23,954 nucleotides of DNA. Source: Candidatus Atribacteria bacterium. GTDB lineage: Bacteria > Atribacterota > Phoenicimicrobiia > Phoenicimicrobiales > Phoenicimicrobiaceae. The stretch spans positions 1 to 23,954 of the forward strand of contig DOTB01000058.1 in the NCBI GenBank assembly GCA_003513845.1, given 5' to 3'. A program made the translations under genes and the position numbers. A model generated the notes under the pieces. It made no database searches, was not told the DNA's origin, and saw nothing but the letters and a program-made list of their open reading frames with translations. Positions 16,960-23,954 of this stretch are shown one piece after another; within the stretch, counting starts at the first letter, position 1; each line of letters starts with the position of its first letter.

Positions 16960-19434
16960 TTACTTTTCTGTTATATCCGCCGTCAAAGTACCTGCCGGGC
17001 AAATTGATAGACATAATCCACAACTCCGACATAACTCTTCATTTACTTTCATTGTCGGAAAATTTAAGGTCCGGGCACCATAAGGACAAACGATAACACA
17101 AGCCTGGCAATTAATACAACCACACTGCAAGCAGCGCTGAGCTTCTTTTCTCGCTGCATCCTCTTCCAAACCCAATTCTACCTCTCTGAAACTAAGAATT
17201 CTTTCCCGGGGTGATAATAATTTAGTTTCTTCTCGGGAGATATAATCGCTATCTAGTGCTCCAAAATGTATGCGTCTTACCTCTTCTTTTGCCTCTGATA
17301 ATTTTCCTTTTCCTCCCAGTTTCGAATTTATCATTTCTGCTACTCTTTTACCGTCAGCAATACCTTGGATAACTGTTCTTGGTCCCCTTAAACAATCGCC
17401 CACTGCATAGACACCTTCAACTTCAGTCTCTCCCGTTTCTTTATTTTTTATTCGTGGCAGGAACTCAGTATCTACCTTTTGACCGACTGCAATTATTATT
17501 ATATCTACTTCTAAGACCTTAGAAGGTTCTCCAGTAGCCAGAGGAGTTCCCCGGCCTGAACTGTCTAATTTACCCAATTTCATAGGTTTATAATATAATT
17601 TTTCTACCTTCTCTCGCCCGCTAATTTTGTCAGGTGCAGCCAAAAATATGAACCTTACTCCTTCTTCCTCCGCATAATTAACTTCTTCTCTAAAAGCGGG
17701 CATATCCTTTTTTTCTCTGCGATAAACTATAGTAACTTCTTTAGCGCCTAATCTTAAAGCTGATCTAGCGGAGTCGACAGCCACATTACCTCCTCCAATA
17801 ACCGCCACTCTTTTATTTTTTAGATCATGCCCCCGCCCCAAATTAATATCTCTAAGAAAAGTTATTCCCGATAATACTCCTAACAGATTTTCGCCTACAA
17901 TATTTAATCTTGATTCTCCCGCTGCACCCGTCGCAATTATAATACTGCTAAAATCTTCCTTTTTTAGTTCCTCCCAGGAAATATCTTTCCCTATCTTAAT
18001 GTTAGTTTTAATTTCTACTCCCATATCTTCGATTCTATCAATTTCTCTTTTTAAAACTTCTTTAGGTAATCTATAATCAGGGATCCCCACTGCCATCATC
18101 CCTCCTGCTACTGGAAGCGCTTCAAATACCTTAACCTTATATCCTAATTGAGCTAAATAAAAACCAGAGGTTAGACCGGCTGGCCCTGCCCCAATAATCG
18201 CAATTTTTTTACCCTGATCCTCCTGCTGAGGTGGTAAAAGAAGAGCATCACTATAATTTTCCAAAACTTGATCAGCAGCAAATCTTTTCAACAATCTAAT
18301 TTGTAAAGGATCATCAATGGTAGAACGACGACATTCTTCTTCACACGGATGATCACATACTCTGCCACAGATTGCGGGGAAAGGATTAGTTAAACTAATA
18401 GTATGATAGGCCCCTAAATAATCACCCTTTCTAATCTGATCCAAATACATTGGAACATCTACTCCTGCAGGACAGGCAGCTTGGCAGGGGGCATAATCAG
18501 GGTTGTAATCAAACTTTAATTTAGCGATTTTTTCTTCTCTAGGAAAATTGGGTAAAGCTACGCCCTTTACTGCAGAAATAGAATCATAGCCTAACTTCGC
18601 TAGCCAAACAGCAATATCCTGGGATAGTTTGGTAAATTCTTTAAGACCCCGGAGAATGGCGATAGAACATACCCCTACTGCGCTAGCCCCTATCATTAAA
18701 TATTCAATCGCGTCTTCTGCACACGTTACTCCACCAATCCCGATTAAATTATTACAACCATTCCGAGCAATTTCAGAAGCAATCCTCAAGGCAATCGGCC
18801 TAATTGCTCCGCCGGATAACCATCCATAACCATCAGAACTTAACATTTCTGGTCTAGCTTCTTTAATGTTGATCTTCAAAGTAGGACCAAGAGAATCAAT
18901 AGCCGATATAGCATCTGCTCCGGCTTCTAAACATCTTTGGGCCGTACCTACCGGATCAGGCCAATTCCCACTCATCTTACAAATAACCGGGATAGATACC
19001 CTCTCTTTAGCCGCTTTTAACATCGGTAAAAGGGTATCTTCTGCGTAAGAAACCAGTTCAATAAAATCAGCTCCTGCTCTCTCGCAATCTTTAACTAAAG
19101 CCTCTGCTTCTGGTAAGGTATGACCAACACTAGCGATAACCACAGCTCCCGCCTCTTTGGTCAGCGGTATTTCTCTTTTAAACCAAAGATCTGCTTCACT
19201 ATCTGCCCACTTTTCACAATTAATCAGAGAATCTTTATTTATCTTGCTTATATGTCTAACTGGATTCACTGCCGCTTTTAATCTTATGGTTTTAGTAACT
19301 ACTGCCCCTGCCCCTGCCTGATGAGCCTTAATTAATCCTTCAGCAGCGTAAGAAAGAGGGCCAGAAGACAAAATAAAAGGACTCTGTAATTTTACTCCAC
19401 ATAATTCCGTAGAGATATCTGCCTTATTTAACAT
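16960..19434 (-). CDS. DHOD/PreA-like barrel fused to GltD-like flavoprotein and 2x[4Fe-4S] ferredoxin (YgfK/dihydropyrimidine dehydrogenase-like)
   Basis: This 824-residue iron-sulfur flavoprotein has three parts in order. Residues 5-285 are an FMN TIM barrel of the dihydroorotate/dihydropyrimidine dehydrogenase type ('SPFILSSGPLSY', 'VICKMSG', 'SGGAIRPIALR', 'IGIGGVTCAEDAIEY'). Residues 310-700 are a GltD/PreT-like module with cysteines 317, 321, 356, 360, 364 and 368, an FAD site 'IGAGPAG' (about 415-420) and an NAD(P) site 'IGGGNVA' (about 547). The C-terminus has two [4Fe-4S] clusters (Cys773/776/779/783 and 802/805/808/812). Mammalian DPD places the GltD-like part first, so the order here is permuted, as in a PreA-PreT fusion or YgfK. 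The canonical N-x-S-C-P substrate loop of the barrel is replaced by 'ELVSYAED', and the loop is shorter. I chose the ATG at 19434, which has GGAGAAG 6 bases upstream; a TTG at 19449 is a poorer start. Likely role: NAD(P)H-linked reduction or oxidation of an N-heterocycle. The substrate is unknown. Confidence 0.88.
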   Translation of the reverse strand: MLNKADISTELCGVKLQSPFILSSGPLSYAAEGLIKAHQAGAGAVVTKTIRLKAAVNPVRHISKINKDSLINCEKWADSEADLWFKREIPLTKEAGAVVIASVGHTLPEAEALVKDCERAGADFIELVSYAEDTLLPMLKAAKERVSIPVICKMSGNWPDPVGTAQRCLEAGADAISAIDSLGPTLKINIKEARPEMLSSDGYGWLSGGAIRPIALRIASEIARNGCNNLIGIGGVTCAEDAIEYLMIGASAVGVCSIAILRGLKEFTKLSQDIAVWLAKLGYDSISAVKGVALPNFPREEKIAKLKFDYNPDYAPCQAACPAGVDVPMYLDQIRKGDYLGAYHTISLTNPFPAICGRVCDHPCEEECRRSTIDDPLQIRLLKRFAADQVLENYSDALLLPPQQEDQGKKIAIIGAGPAGLTSGFYLAQLGYKVKVFEALPVAGGMMAVGIPDYRLPKEVLKREIDRIEDMGVEIKTNIKIGKDISWEELKKEDFSSIIIATGAAGESRLNIVGENLLGVLSGITFLRDINLGRGHDLKNKRVAVIGGGNVAVDSARSALRLGAKEVTIVYRREKKDMPAFREEVNYAEEEGVRFIFLAAPDKISGREKVEKLYYKPMKLGKLDSSGRGTPLATGEPSKVLEVDIIIIAVGQKVDTEFLPRIKNKETGETEVEGVYAVGDCLRGPRTVIQGIADGKRVAEMINSKLGGKGKLSEAKEEVRRIHFGALDSDYISREETKLLSPRERILSFREVELGLEEDAARKEAQRCLQCGCINCQACVIVCPYGARTLNFPTMKVNEELCRSCGLCLSICPAGTLTADITEK

Positions 19435-19480
19435 TTTATTCTTCTCCAATTGTTACCTACTCCTATAAATTATCGTTTTT

Positions 19481-20791
19481 TTAATCTAATTTCCAAAATT
19501 TTTCCACCGCCGCTCTAAGTTCTATCCTTGTCTTTTCTTCGTTAATAGTTAATAACTCTCCATCCCTTAAGATAAATTTACCATTTATCATTACCTCAGT
19601 GACATCAGTCGGATTACGAAATAAAATAAGTTGATCATAAATATTTTTTGAATTAAGGGGGGTAGGAGTGTCTACTTTGACAGCAATTAAATCTGCAAAA
19701 TAGCCAACTTTAATACAACCTAAATTATCTCTACCTATAGCTTTTGCCCCCTCATTAGTAGCCATTTTATAAACATCTTTAGCAGGCATAATTGCAGGAT
19801 TTTGCTGATAAGCTTTATGAATTAAAAAAGCTCCTCGCATAACTTCAAAATAATTGTTAAGGTAACCATCGGTTCCTAACCCTACTTTAATCCCTTTAGC
19901 TAAAAGAGCTGGGACCGGAGCTATGCCTCCTCCTACTTCACAATTGGATAAGGGCATATGCACTAATCTTGCTCCTTTTTCGGCTAAAATATCTATTTCC
20001 TTAGGTTCTAATTGCACACCCTGGGAAGCAACTACATTCGGTCCTAAAAAATTTAATTCATTATAAACTTCAACTGGTCGTTTACCATATTTTTCTATAG
20101 ACCAATTAGGCTCATAAACGCTTTCTGAGAGATGCATATGAATATCACAGCCTAATTCATCCGCCATTTTTTTAGCCTGAATCAGGTACTCTTTATCAGC
20201 AGTAAAAAGGGTATGCACGGACATCATTCCTTGAACTAAATTATCAGATTGATTATATTTCCTTATAAAATCCCTATTTTCTTTTAATCCTAATTGTCCA
20301 TTTTCTTTGCCCATCCTTTCACAAGCCTCAAAGCTAAGAATGCCTCGCAAACCAGCTTGATTAACTGCCTCAGCTTCTACCTCTAAAGCATTGGGAATAG
20401 CATTGGGAGCCTCTAAAACATCCATAAAAGTAGTTATCCCGCTCTTAATCATTTCCACACAAGCCCAGCGGGTAGTTATTTCTATCAATTGGTGATTAAG
20501 GCGATTTTCTATGTAAGGCCACCAGAAATCTTCCAAAAAACTTGAAAAGTCATGGACAAAGGTTTCTACACTAATGCCATGGGATAAAACACCATACATA
20601 TGCATATGTCCATTGATAAAACCTGGAGCAATTAATTTGTGCGTAAAATCAAAAACTTCATCTCCTGTCTCTACCTTAAGTTTTTCATTAGGGGCCACTT
20701 CTGCGATCTTATTACCTTCTACTCGTACCCCCCACTCTTCCTTTAAACCATCCTCCAATAAAAGATAAGCACCTTTAATTACCTTAGCCAT
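19481..20791 (-). CDS. SsnA-like amidohydrolase (ATZ/TRZ chlorohydrolase family)
   Basis: This is a metal-dependent amidohydrolase of the branch holding SsnA, guanine/cytosine deaminases and methylthioadenosine deaminase, 436 residues and of normal family length. Visible motifs are the metal pair 'NGHMHM' (His62, His64), 'SVHTLFT' (His193), 'HMHLSES' on strand 5 (His220 ligand, Glu223) and 'GLGTDG' (Asp308). At strand 6, where relatives have an 'AHGV/AHCV' catalytic histidine, this protein reads 'ASQGVQL', so Gln257 replaces it. The ATG at 20791 has AGGAGC upstream. The YgfK/PreA-like flavoprotein gene follows. In anaerobic purine-degradation clusters SsnA homologues accompany xdh, hydantoinase and ygfK genes, and that context is present here. 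The likely role is hydrolysis of a heterocyclic intermediate; the exact reaction is unknown. The family call is strong, while orthology to SsnA is moderately supported. Confidence 0.85.
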   Translation of the reverse strand: MAKVIKGAYLLLEDGLKEEWGVRVEGNKIAEVAPNEKLKVETGDEVFDFTHKLIAPGFINGHMHMYGVLSHGISVETFVHDFSSFLEDFWWPYIENRLNHQLIEITTRWACVEMIKSGITTFMDVLEAPNAIPNALEVEAEAVNQAGLRGILSFEACERMGKENGQLGLKENRDFIRKYNQSDNLVQGMMSVHTLFTADKEYLIQAKKMADELGCDIHMHLSESVYEPNWSIEKYGKRPVEVYNELNFLGPNVVASQGVQLEPKEIDILAEKGARLVHMPLSNCEVGGGIAPVPALLAKGIKVGLGTDGYLNNYFEVMRGAFLIHKAYQQNPAIMPAKDVYKMATNEGAKAIGRDNLGCIKVGYFADLIAVKVDTPTPLNSKNIYDQLILFRNPTDVTEVMINGKFILRDGELLTINEEKTRIELRAAVEKFWKLD

Positions 20792-20871
20792 TCTTGTGCT
20801 CCTTCTTTTTATTTTTTAACTCCTTCTTAGTACTTAAGTACCTATTTAGTTCTTTAGTTATCTTAGAAAAG

Positions 20872-20921
20872 GGCAAGAAGAAGGTCGCTGCTATCAAAAA
20901 ACATAAGACCTCCTTCTTGCC
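20872..20921 (-). terminator. Probable rho-independent terminator or attenuator after the binding-protein gene
   Basis: The arms 20872-20886 and 20907-20921 form a 15-bp stem with one mismatch and a loop of about 20 bases. It begins 10 bases after the TGA of the binding-protein gene. On the minus strand it is followed by CTTTTCT, a short U-run. It lies about 80 bases before the amidohydrolase gene, so it could end the transporter transcript or lower read-through into the catabolic genes. Confidence 0.6.
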
Positions 20922-20931
20922 TTGTCTATCC

Positions 20932-22098
20932 TCACGGTGTAGGGCCAATGTACCCTGCAGGATACCAATCTAAAACTTCTTGCTCTTCTTTAGTAAGCCT
21001 AATACTTGCCGGAACCCTTAAGTTCCCCTGGTTATCATATAGGGGACCATCAAAAGGACAAAACGCCATTTGAGGATCCGCCATTTGCTCCAGTCGGGTA
21101 AAAATTAGATCATATATGGACATCTCTCCTAAAACTGGGTCAGTAACCTTCGCCGTTTTAAACTCTTCTTCAAACAAGGGATTAATTGGTACACCGTATG
21201 TACCCCCCAGTTCCAGACCCCCCTGCGGCATAGACCACCAATATTTCACCTTCTCCAGATTATGTGAAGTGTAAAGACCAGCATAAACCTTAGCTAAGAA
21301 ATCCTCATAAATCACTTCATAATGAACAAGGTGGCCAGAGACGACATAGTCTGGAGCAAAGTCCAGCATAGGTGAACAATGACTAAAAGTGGCTATCCCC
21401 TGCGAACCGGCTACTTGAACTGGTGTAGAAGAACTCATATCGTGAATAATAACGTCACAACCTGAACCGATAAGCGCCTCCGTAGCTTCTTTTTCCGCTG
21501 GTGGATTATACCACTCATAGGTCCACCGCCCATCCACTACTGCTTCTGAATTAACCTCTTGGACACCCCGAGTAAAAGCAATTAAAGCACGCTTAATTTC
21601 AGGTATAGGATGGGGCAAAACAAAACCAACCTTGTTTGTTTCGGTAAGAACTCCTGCCATTAAACCATTGATATAAAACAATGGGTCCAACGTAATCCAA
21701 TAGGTAGCTACATTAGGAGCATTTTTAAATCCGTTACAAAGACCAAAAATTACCTCAGGATAGCGTCTGGCAGCGGCAAGCACACCATCTTGATAGGCTA
21801 TACTATCCGCAAAGATTACTTGACATCCTTGGCGAACAAGTTGATCGATATATGTTTGTACATCCGTCTCTCTAACATTTTCTACATAAGCAGTTTCTAA
21901 CCAGGGAAAAACTCCAGCAGTAGCTAACCGAGCCTGGTCATGAGCATAATTCCAGGCATAGTCTCCAACTGGACTGTCATAAATAAAACCTGCCTTAAGT
22001 GCTTGACCAGGTGTATACTCTGCAGCAATGCCCACTAAGTAAACAGTCGCAATAGTTATTAACGATAAAGTAAACACGATAATTAATTTCTTTTTCAT
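20932..22098 (-). CDS. BMP/PnrA-family ABC transporter substrate-binding protein
   Basis: This is the extracytoplasmic binding protein of the importer, 388 residues from the ATG at 22098. I prefer this start over an in-frame ATG 18 bases upstream because AGGAGG sits 6 bases before it and the protein then begins 'MKKKLIIV', a normal signal peptide. The hydrophobic core runs to about residue 25, followed by 'GIAAEYTPG', a plausible signal peptidase I site. There is no lipobox cysteine, unlike the lipoprotein BmpA/PnrA members of Gram-positive bacteria and spirochaetes. BMP-family features include 'GFIYDSPVGDYAWN' near the N-terminus, 'IDQLVRQGCQVIFADS', and 'NPPAEKEATEALIGSGCDVI', which matches the conserved central block. 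Characterised relatives bind purine nucleosides, so a purine-type ligand fits the neighbouring genes, but this is inference. The gene is followed immediately by a hairpin. Confidence 0.92.
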   Translation of the reverse strand: MKKKLIIVFTLSLITIATVYLVGIAAEYTPGQALKAGFIYDSPVGDYAWNYAHDQARLATAGVFPWLETAYVENVRETDVQTYIDQLVRQGCQVIFADSIAYQDGVLAAARRYPEVIFGLCNGFKNAPNVATYWITLDPLFYINGLMAGVLTETNKVGFVLPHPIPEIKRALIAFTRGVQEVNSEAVVDGRWTYEWYNPPAEKEATEALIGSGCDVIIHDMSSSTPVQVAGSQGIATFSHCSPMLDFAPDYVVSGHLVHYEVIYEDFLAKVYAGLYTSHNLEKVKYWWSMPQGGLELGGTYGVPINPLFEEEFKTAKVTDPVLGEMSIYDLIFTRLEQMADPQMAFCPFDGPLYDNQGNLRVPASIRLTKEEQEVLDWYPAGYIGPTP

Positions 22099-22296
22099 TT
22101 TTTTCCTCCTTTCCATTACTCCAGAACATTTTTAAATTTTAAATTAACAGATTCACACTGTAGATTTCCCGTCCACTTTCTACGCCCTTATTTATCACCC
22201 CCTTTTTTTAAAAGGATTAATTATATTTTCTATTGTACCTGCTTTCTTTCTTTTTTATTTTATTATTTTTTGAAAGCACTAAACGCCGTCAAAATT
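22099..22296 (-). promoter_or_regulatory. 198-base leader before the solute-binding protein gene, with a candidate -10 box
   Basis: This spacer is long for such a compact operon. Read on the minus strand it contains a perfect TATAAT at 22225-22220, but I see no convincing -35 hexamer 16-18 bases upstream of it. Downstream there is a small inverted repeat (GTAGA, then TCTAC 14 bases later) inside a leader of about 115 bases. AGGAGG then lies 6 bases before the ATG at 22098. A separate promoter would let the binding protein be made in excess over the permeases, which is common for ABC importers. I could not match the leader to a known riboswitch class. Confidence 0.3.
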
Positions 22297-23229
22297 TTAT
22301 TCTTCCCCTCTTTTGTAGGGAATACCTAAAGCAGCAGGAGCACCTAACCCCTCTCTGGCTTTTCCAAGGCACAATATAGTAAGCACCAAAATAGTAGAAG
22401 CATAAGGGATAATTTTAAGAAACTCTGGAGGCATCCAAGGTTGAAGAGTATAAGCAAGACAAAATAAAGTTCCAAATAAAAGAGCTCCACCCACCGCATT
22501 TAGGGGATTCCATGCCGCAAAAATTGTGAGGGCAAGTGCAATCCACCCCATCCCTGCACTCATTCCTGCTGTCCACGCTGGTCGATATACTAACGAGAGA
22601 AAAGCACCTCCTATCCCGGCAAGCGCCCCTCCCCATATAACACATAAATAACGGACCAAAAAAATATTTATTCCTAAAGCATCTGCACAGCCGGGAGACT
22701 CTCCTACTGACCGAATCACAAGTCCTAGTTTTGTTTTATATAATAAAAGCCAAAGCATTATTGCTAATAAGATACCTATATAAGTAACAATATTCTGATT
22801 TTGGAATACTATCGGCCCTAACAAGGGAATATTAGAAAACACAGGGACAAATAGAATATCAGTAAGAGGAGAACGCAAGGAAAAACCTTCCCAGCCTCGT
22901 CCCAACATATTTGCTAAACCTGAACCAAACATACCCAGAGCCAAGCCAGATACTACCTGGTTTGCCCGCAATGTAATAGTAAGAAAGGCATGGATTAAGG
23001 CAAGCAACCCTCCGGCTATAGCTGCTACCAATACCCCTAACCATGGATTGCCGGTAATGTGGGCTGTAGCAAAGCTAGTAAATGCTCCAATCATCATCAT
23101 TCCCTCTACTCCAAGATTCATTACTCCACTTCGTTCAGCATAAATTTCTCCTAATGTTCCCCAGAGTAAAGGCGTAGAATAAACTAGACCACGACTAAGT
23201 ACGTTCACTAACAAACCTGTATCCTCCAT
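22297..23229 (-). CDS. BMP-type ABC transporter permease, second subunit
   Basis: This is the second permease of the same importer, 310 residues and strongly hydrophobic with multiple membrane segments. The N-terminal motif 'MNLGVEGMMMIGAF' is the signature of the YufQ-like permease branch, and 'LRANQVVSGLALGMFGSGL' is the conserved loop of the family. I chose the ATG at 23229 because it is preceded by GGGAGG at the usual distance. A longer open frame reaching 23295 would overlap the upstream gene and has no comparable binding site. It lies 16 bases downstream of the first permease, so the two are almost certainly co-transcribed and form a heterodimer. The family call is secure; the transported compound is not visible in the sequence. 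Confidence 0.92.
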   Translation of the reverse strand: MEDTGLLVNVLSRGLVYSTPLLWGTLGEIYAERSGVMNLGVEGMMMIGAFTSFATAHITGNPWLGVLVAAIAGGLLALIHAFLTITLRANQVVSGLALGMFGSGLANMLGRGWEGFSLRSPLTDILFVPVFSNIPLLGPIVFQNQNIVTYIGILLAIMLWLLLYKTKLGLVIRSVGESPGCADALGINIFLVRYLCVIWGGALAGIGGAFLSLVYRPAWTAGMSAGMGWIALALTIFAAWNPLNAVGGALLFGTLFCLAYTLQPWMPPEFLKIIPYASTILVLTILCLGKAREGLGAPAALGIPYKRGEE

Positions 23230-23245
23230 TATTCCTCCCTTATCT

Positions 23246-23954
23246 TTACTCTTTTTTCCAGTGAAACCGATAACCCAACAAAATCTCGCTACCAACTACA
23301 AAAAATAATACTAATCCATTAAATATATCTACAATTTGAAAAGGCATCCCCATAGCTGCCTTAAGCAAGTCACCTACAGAAAATATTAGACCAAAGAAAA
23401 AAGCAGTTAAAACAGCTGCAAGCGGATTCCCTCGTGCCAGCCAGGCTACTATAATAGCAGTAAATCCATAACCCATAGAGATATCTTGAGGAGGGGTCAA
23501 TCGAAAATGTACTCCTGCTACCTCCCCCACCCCAGCAAGTCCTGCTAACCCTCCAGAAAGTAAAGCTACCCACAAAGTAACCTGGAGAAAATTAACTCCT
23601 GCATAACGGGCAGCATCTTTACTTTGTCCTGCTACCTGAATTTCATAACCCAGCCACGTTCTATGTAATATTAAACTTGCTCCTACCACCGCCCCTACTC
23701 CTATTATAAGAGTAACCCAATGTATCCGCGTTCCGGGAATTAACGGCAGGCATGCTGCCTCGGGAAACATATCTGTATAACCAAATCCTCTCATACTTTC
23801 TCCTCGCCAGGGGCCATGGATAAGCCAATCTACAACGTAAATAAAGATATAGTTCAGCATAATAGTGGAAATAATTTCATTAACCCCTAGTTTAACTTTC
23901 AAAACTGCAACTCCCATTGCTAGCAAGGCTCCTGCTAAAAAGCCAGCGATAAAC
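23246..23954 (-). CDS. BMP-type (nucleoside/nucleobase) ABC transporter permease, 5'-truncated by window edge
   Basis: This is an inner-membrane permease of the BmpA/YufP-type importer family, homologous to sugar and nucleoside permeases of the RbsC superfamily. The frame stays open to the right edge of the window, so the real start lies outside; an internal TTG at 23926 is not a credible start. About 235 residues are visible. Family hallmarks include 'KLGVNEIISTIMLNYI' near the visible start and 'GVNFLQVTLWVALLSGGLAGLAG' in the middle, the latter matching the conserved cytoplasmic coupling region of these permeases. Several hydrophobic segments are evident. The next permease gene starts 16 bases after the stop. 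The ATP-binding subunit that such systems need is not in the window and would be expected just upstream. The family assignment is firm. The substrate (nucleoside, purine base or similar) is inferred from family and neighbours. Confidence 0.9.
   Translation of the reverse strand, partial: FIAGFLAGALLAMGVAVLKVKLGVNEIISTIMLNYIFIYVVDWLIHGPWRGESMRGFGYTDMFPEAACLPLIPGTRIHWVTLIIGVGAVVGASLILHRTWLGYEIQVAGQSKDAARYAGVNFLQVTLWVALLSGGLAGLAGVGEVAGVHFRLTPPQDISMGYGFTAIIVAWLARGNPLAAVLTAFFFGLIFSVGDLLKAAMGMPFQIVDIFNGLVLFFVVGSEILLGYRFHWKKE

Noticed and set aside
16960..19434. Plain annotation as dihydropyrimidine dehydrogenase or as glutamate synthase small subunit
   Set aside because: The barrel lacks the N-x-S-C-P loop, the domain order is permuted, and there is no glutamate synthase large subunit nearby.
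23230..23295. Longer N-terminus for the second permease
   Set aside because: It would overlap the upstream permease, has no good binding site and gives an atypical N-terminus; the ATG at 23229 has GGGAGG.
1..23954. CRISPR array, tRNA/rRNA genes, insertion sequences or attachment sites
   Set aside because: I saw no regularly spaced repeats, no cloverleaf or rRNA segments, no transposase or integrase frames, and no flanking terminal repeats.

Overview
This is a 24 kb AT-rich stretch in which every supportable gene lies on the minus strand, so transcription runs from the right end of the window to the left. Gene spacing is tight: many junctions overlap or sit within 30 bases. AGGAGG-type ribosome binding sites are common, and TTG is used repeatedly as a start codon. 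The gene content (a tungsten-type aldehyde ferredoxin oxidoreductase, a molybdenum hydroxylase and several multi-[4Fe-4S] flavoproteins) indicates a strict anaerobe. The sequence alone does not fix the phylum. An AT-rich clostridial or candidate-phylum anaerobe (for example Atribacterota/Aerophobota-like) is plausible. The solute-binding protein has a signal peptide without a lipobox cysteine, which hints at a cell with a periplasm.

Layout in transcription order (right to left). (1) 23954-20932: a BMP/PnrA-type ABC importer, consisting of two permeases (the first cut by the window edge) and a solute-binding protein, followed by a strong hairpin. (2) 20791-13581: an SsnA-like amidohydrolase, a fusion of a dihydroorotate/dihydropyrimidine-dehydrogenase-like barrel with a GltD-like flavoprotein and ferredoxin (YgfK/PreA-PreT-like), an aldehyde ferredoxin oxidoreductase, and a dihydropyrimidinase/hydantoinase. 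(3) 13562-9882: a three-subunit molybdenum hydroxylase of the xanthine dehydrogenase family (large, FAD and 2Fe-2S subunits). (4) 9889-5249: an orphan lipoyl E2 acyltransferase, a small unknown protein, a DhnA/LsrF-type class I aldolase, a zinc alcohol dehydrogenase and a short FGGY kinase. (5) 5041-1019: a YgeY-type M20 hydrolase, a threonine-synthase-like PLP enzyme and a second fold-type-II PLP enzyme, the last two translationally coupled. (6) 924-156: a decayed alanine dehydrogenase gene. The first codons of another gene may lie at the left edge.

Together the genes resemble the anaerobic purine/urate degradation clusters that carry xdh, ssnA, hydantoinase, ygfK and ygeY homologues. My reading is import of a purine or related N-heterocycle, hydroxylation by the molybdenum enzyme, reduction and hydrolytic ring opening, then deacylation and PLP-dependent ammonia release to a central metabolite. 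This version departs from the familiar clusters in several ways. It has an AOR and an orphan E2. It carries a kinase/dehydrogenase/aldolase block. It shows two unusual PLP enzymes and no recognisable ygeX or ygeW gene. The barrel and amidohydrolase also have altered active-site motifs. The actual substrate is an inference and cannot be read from the sequence.
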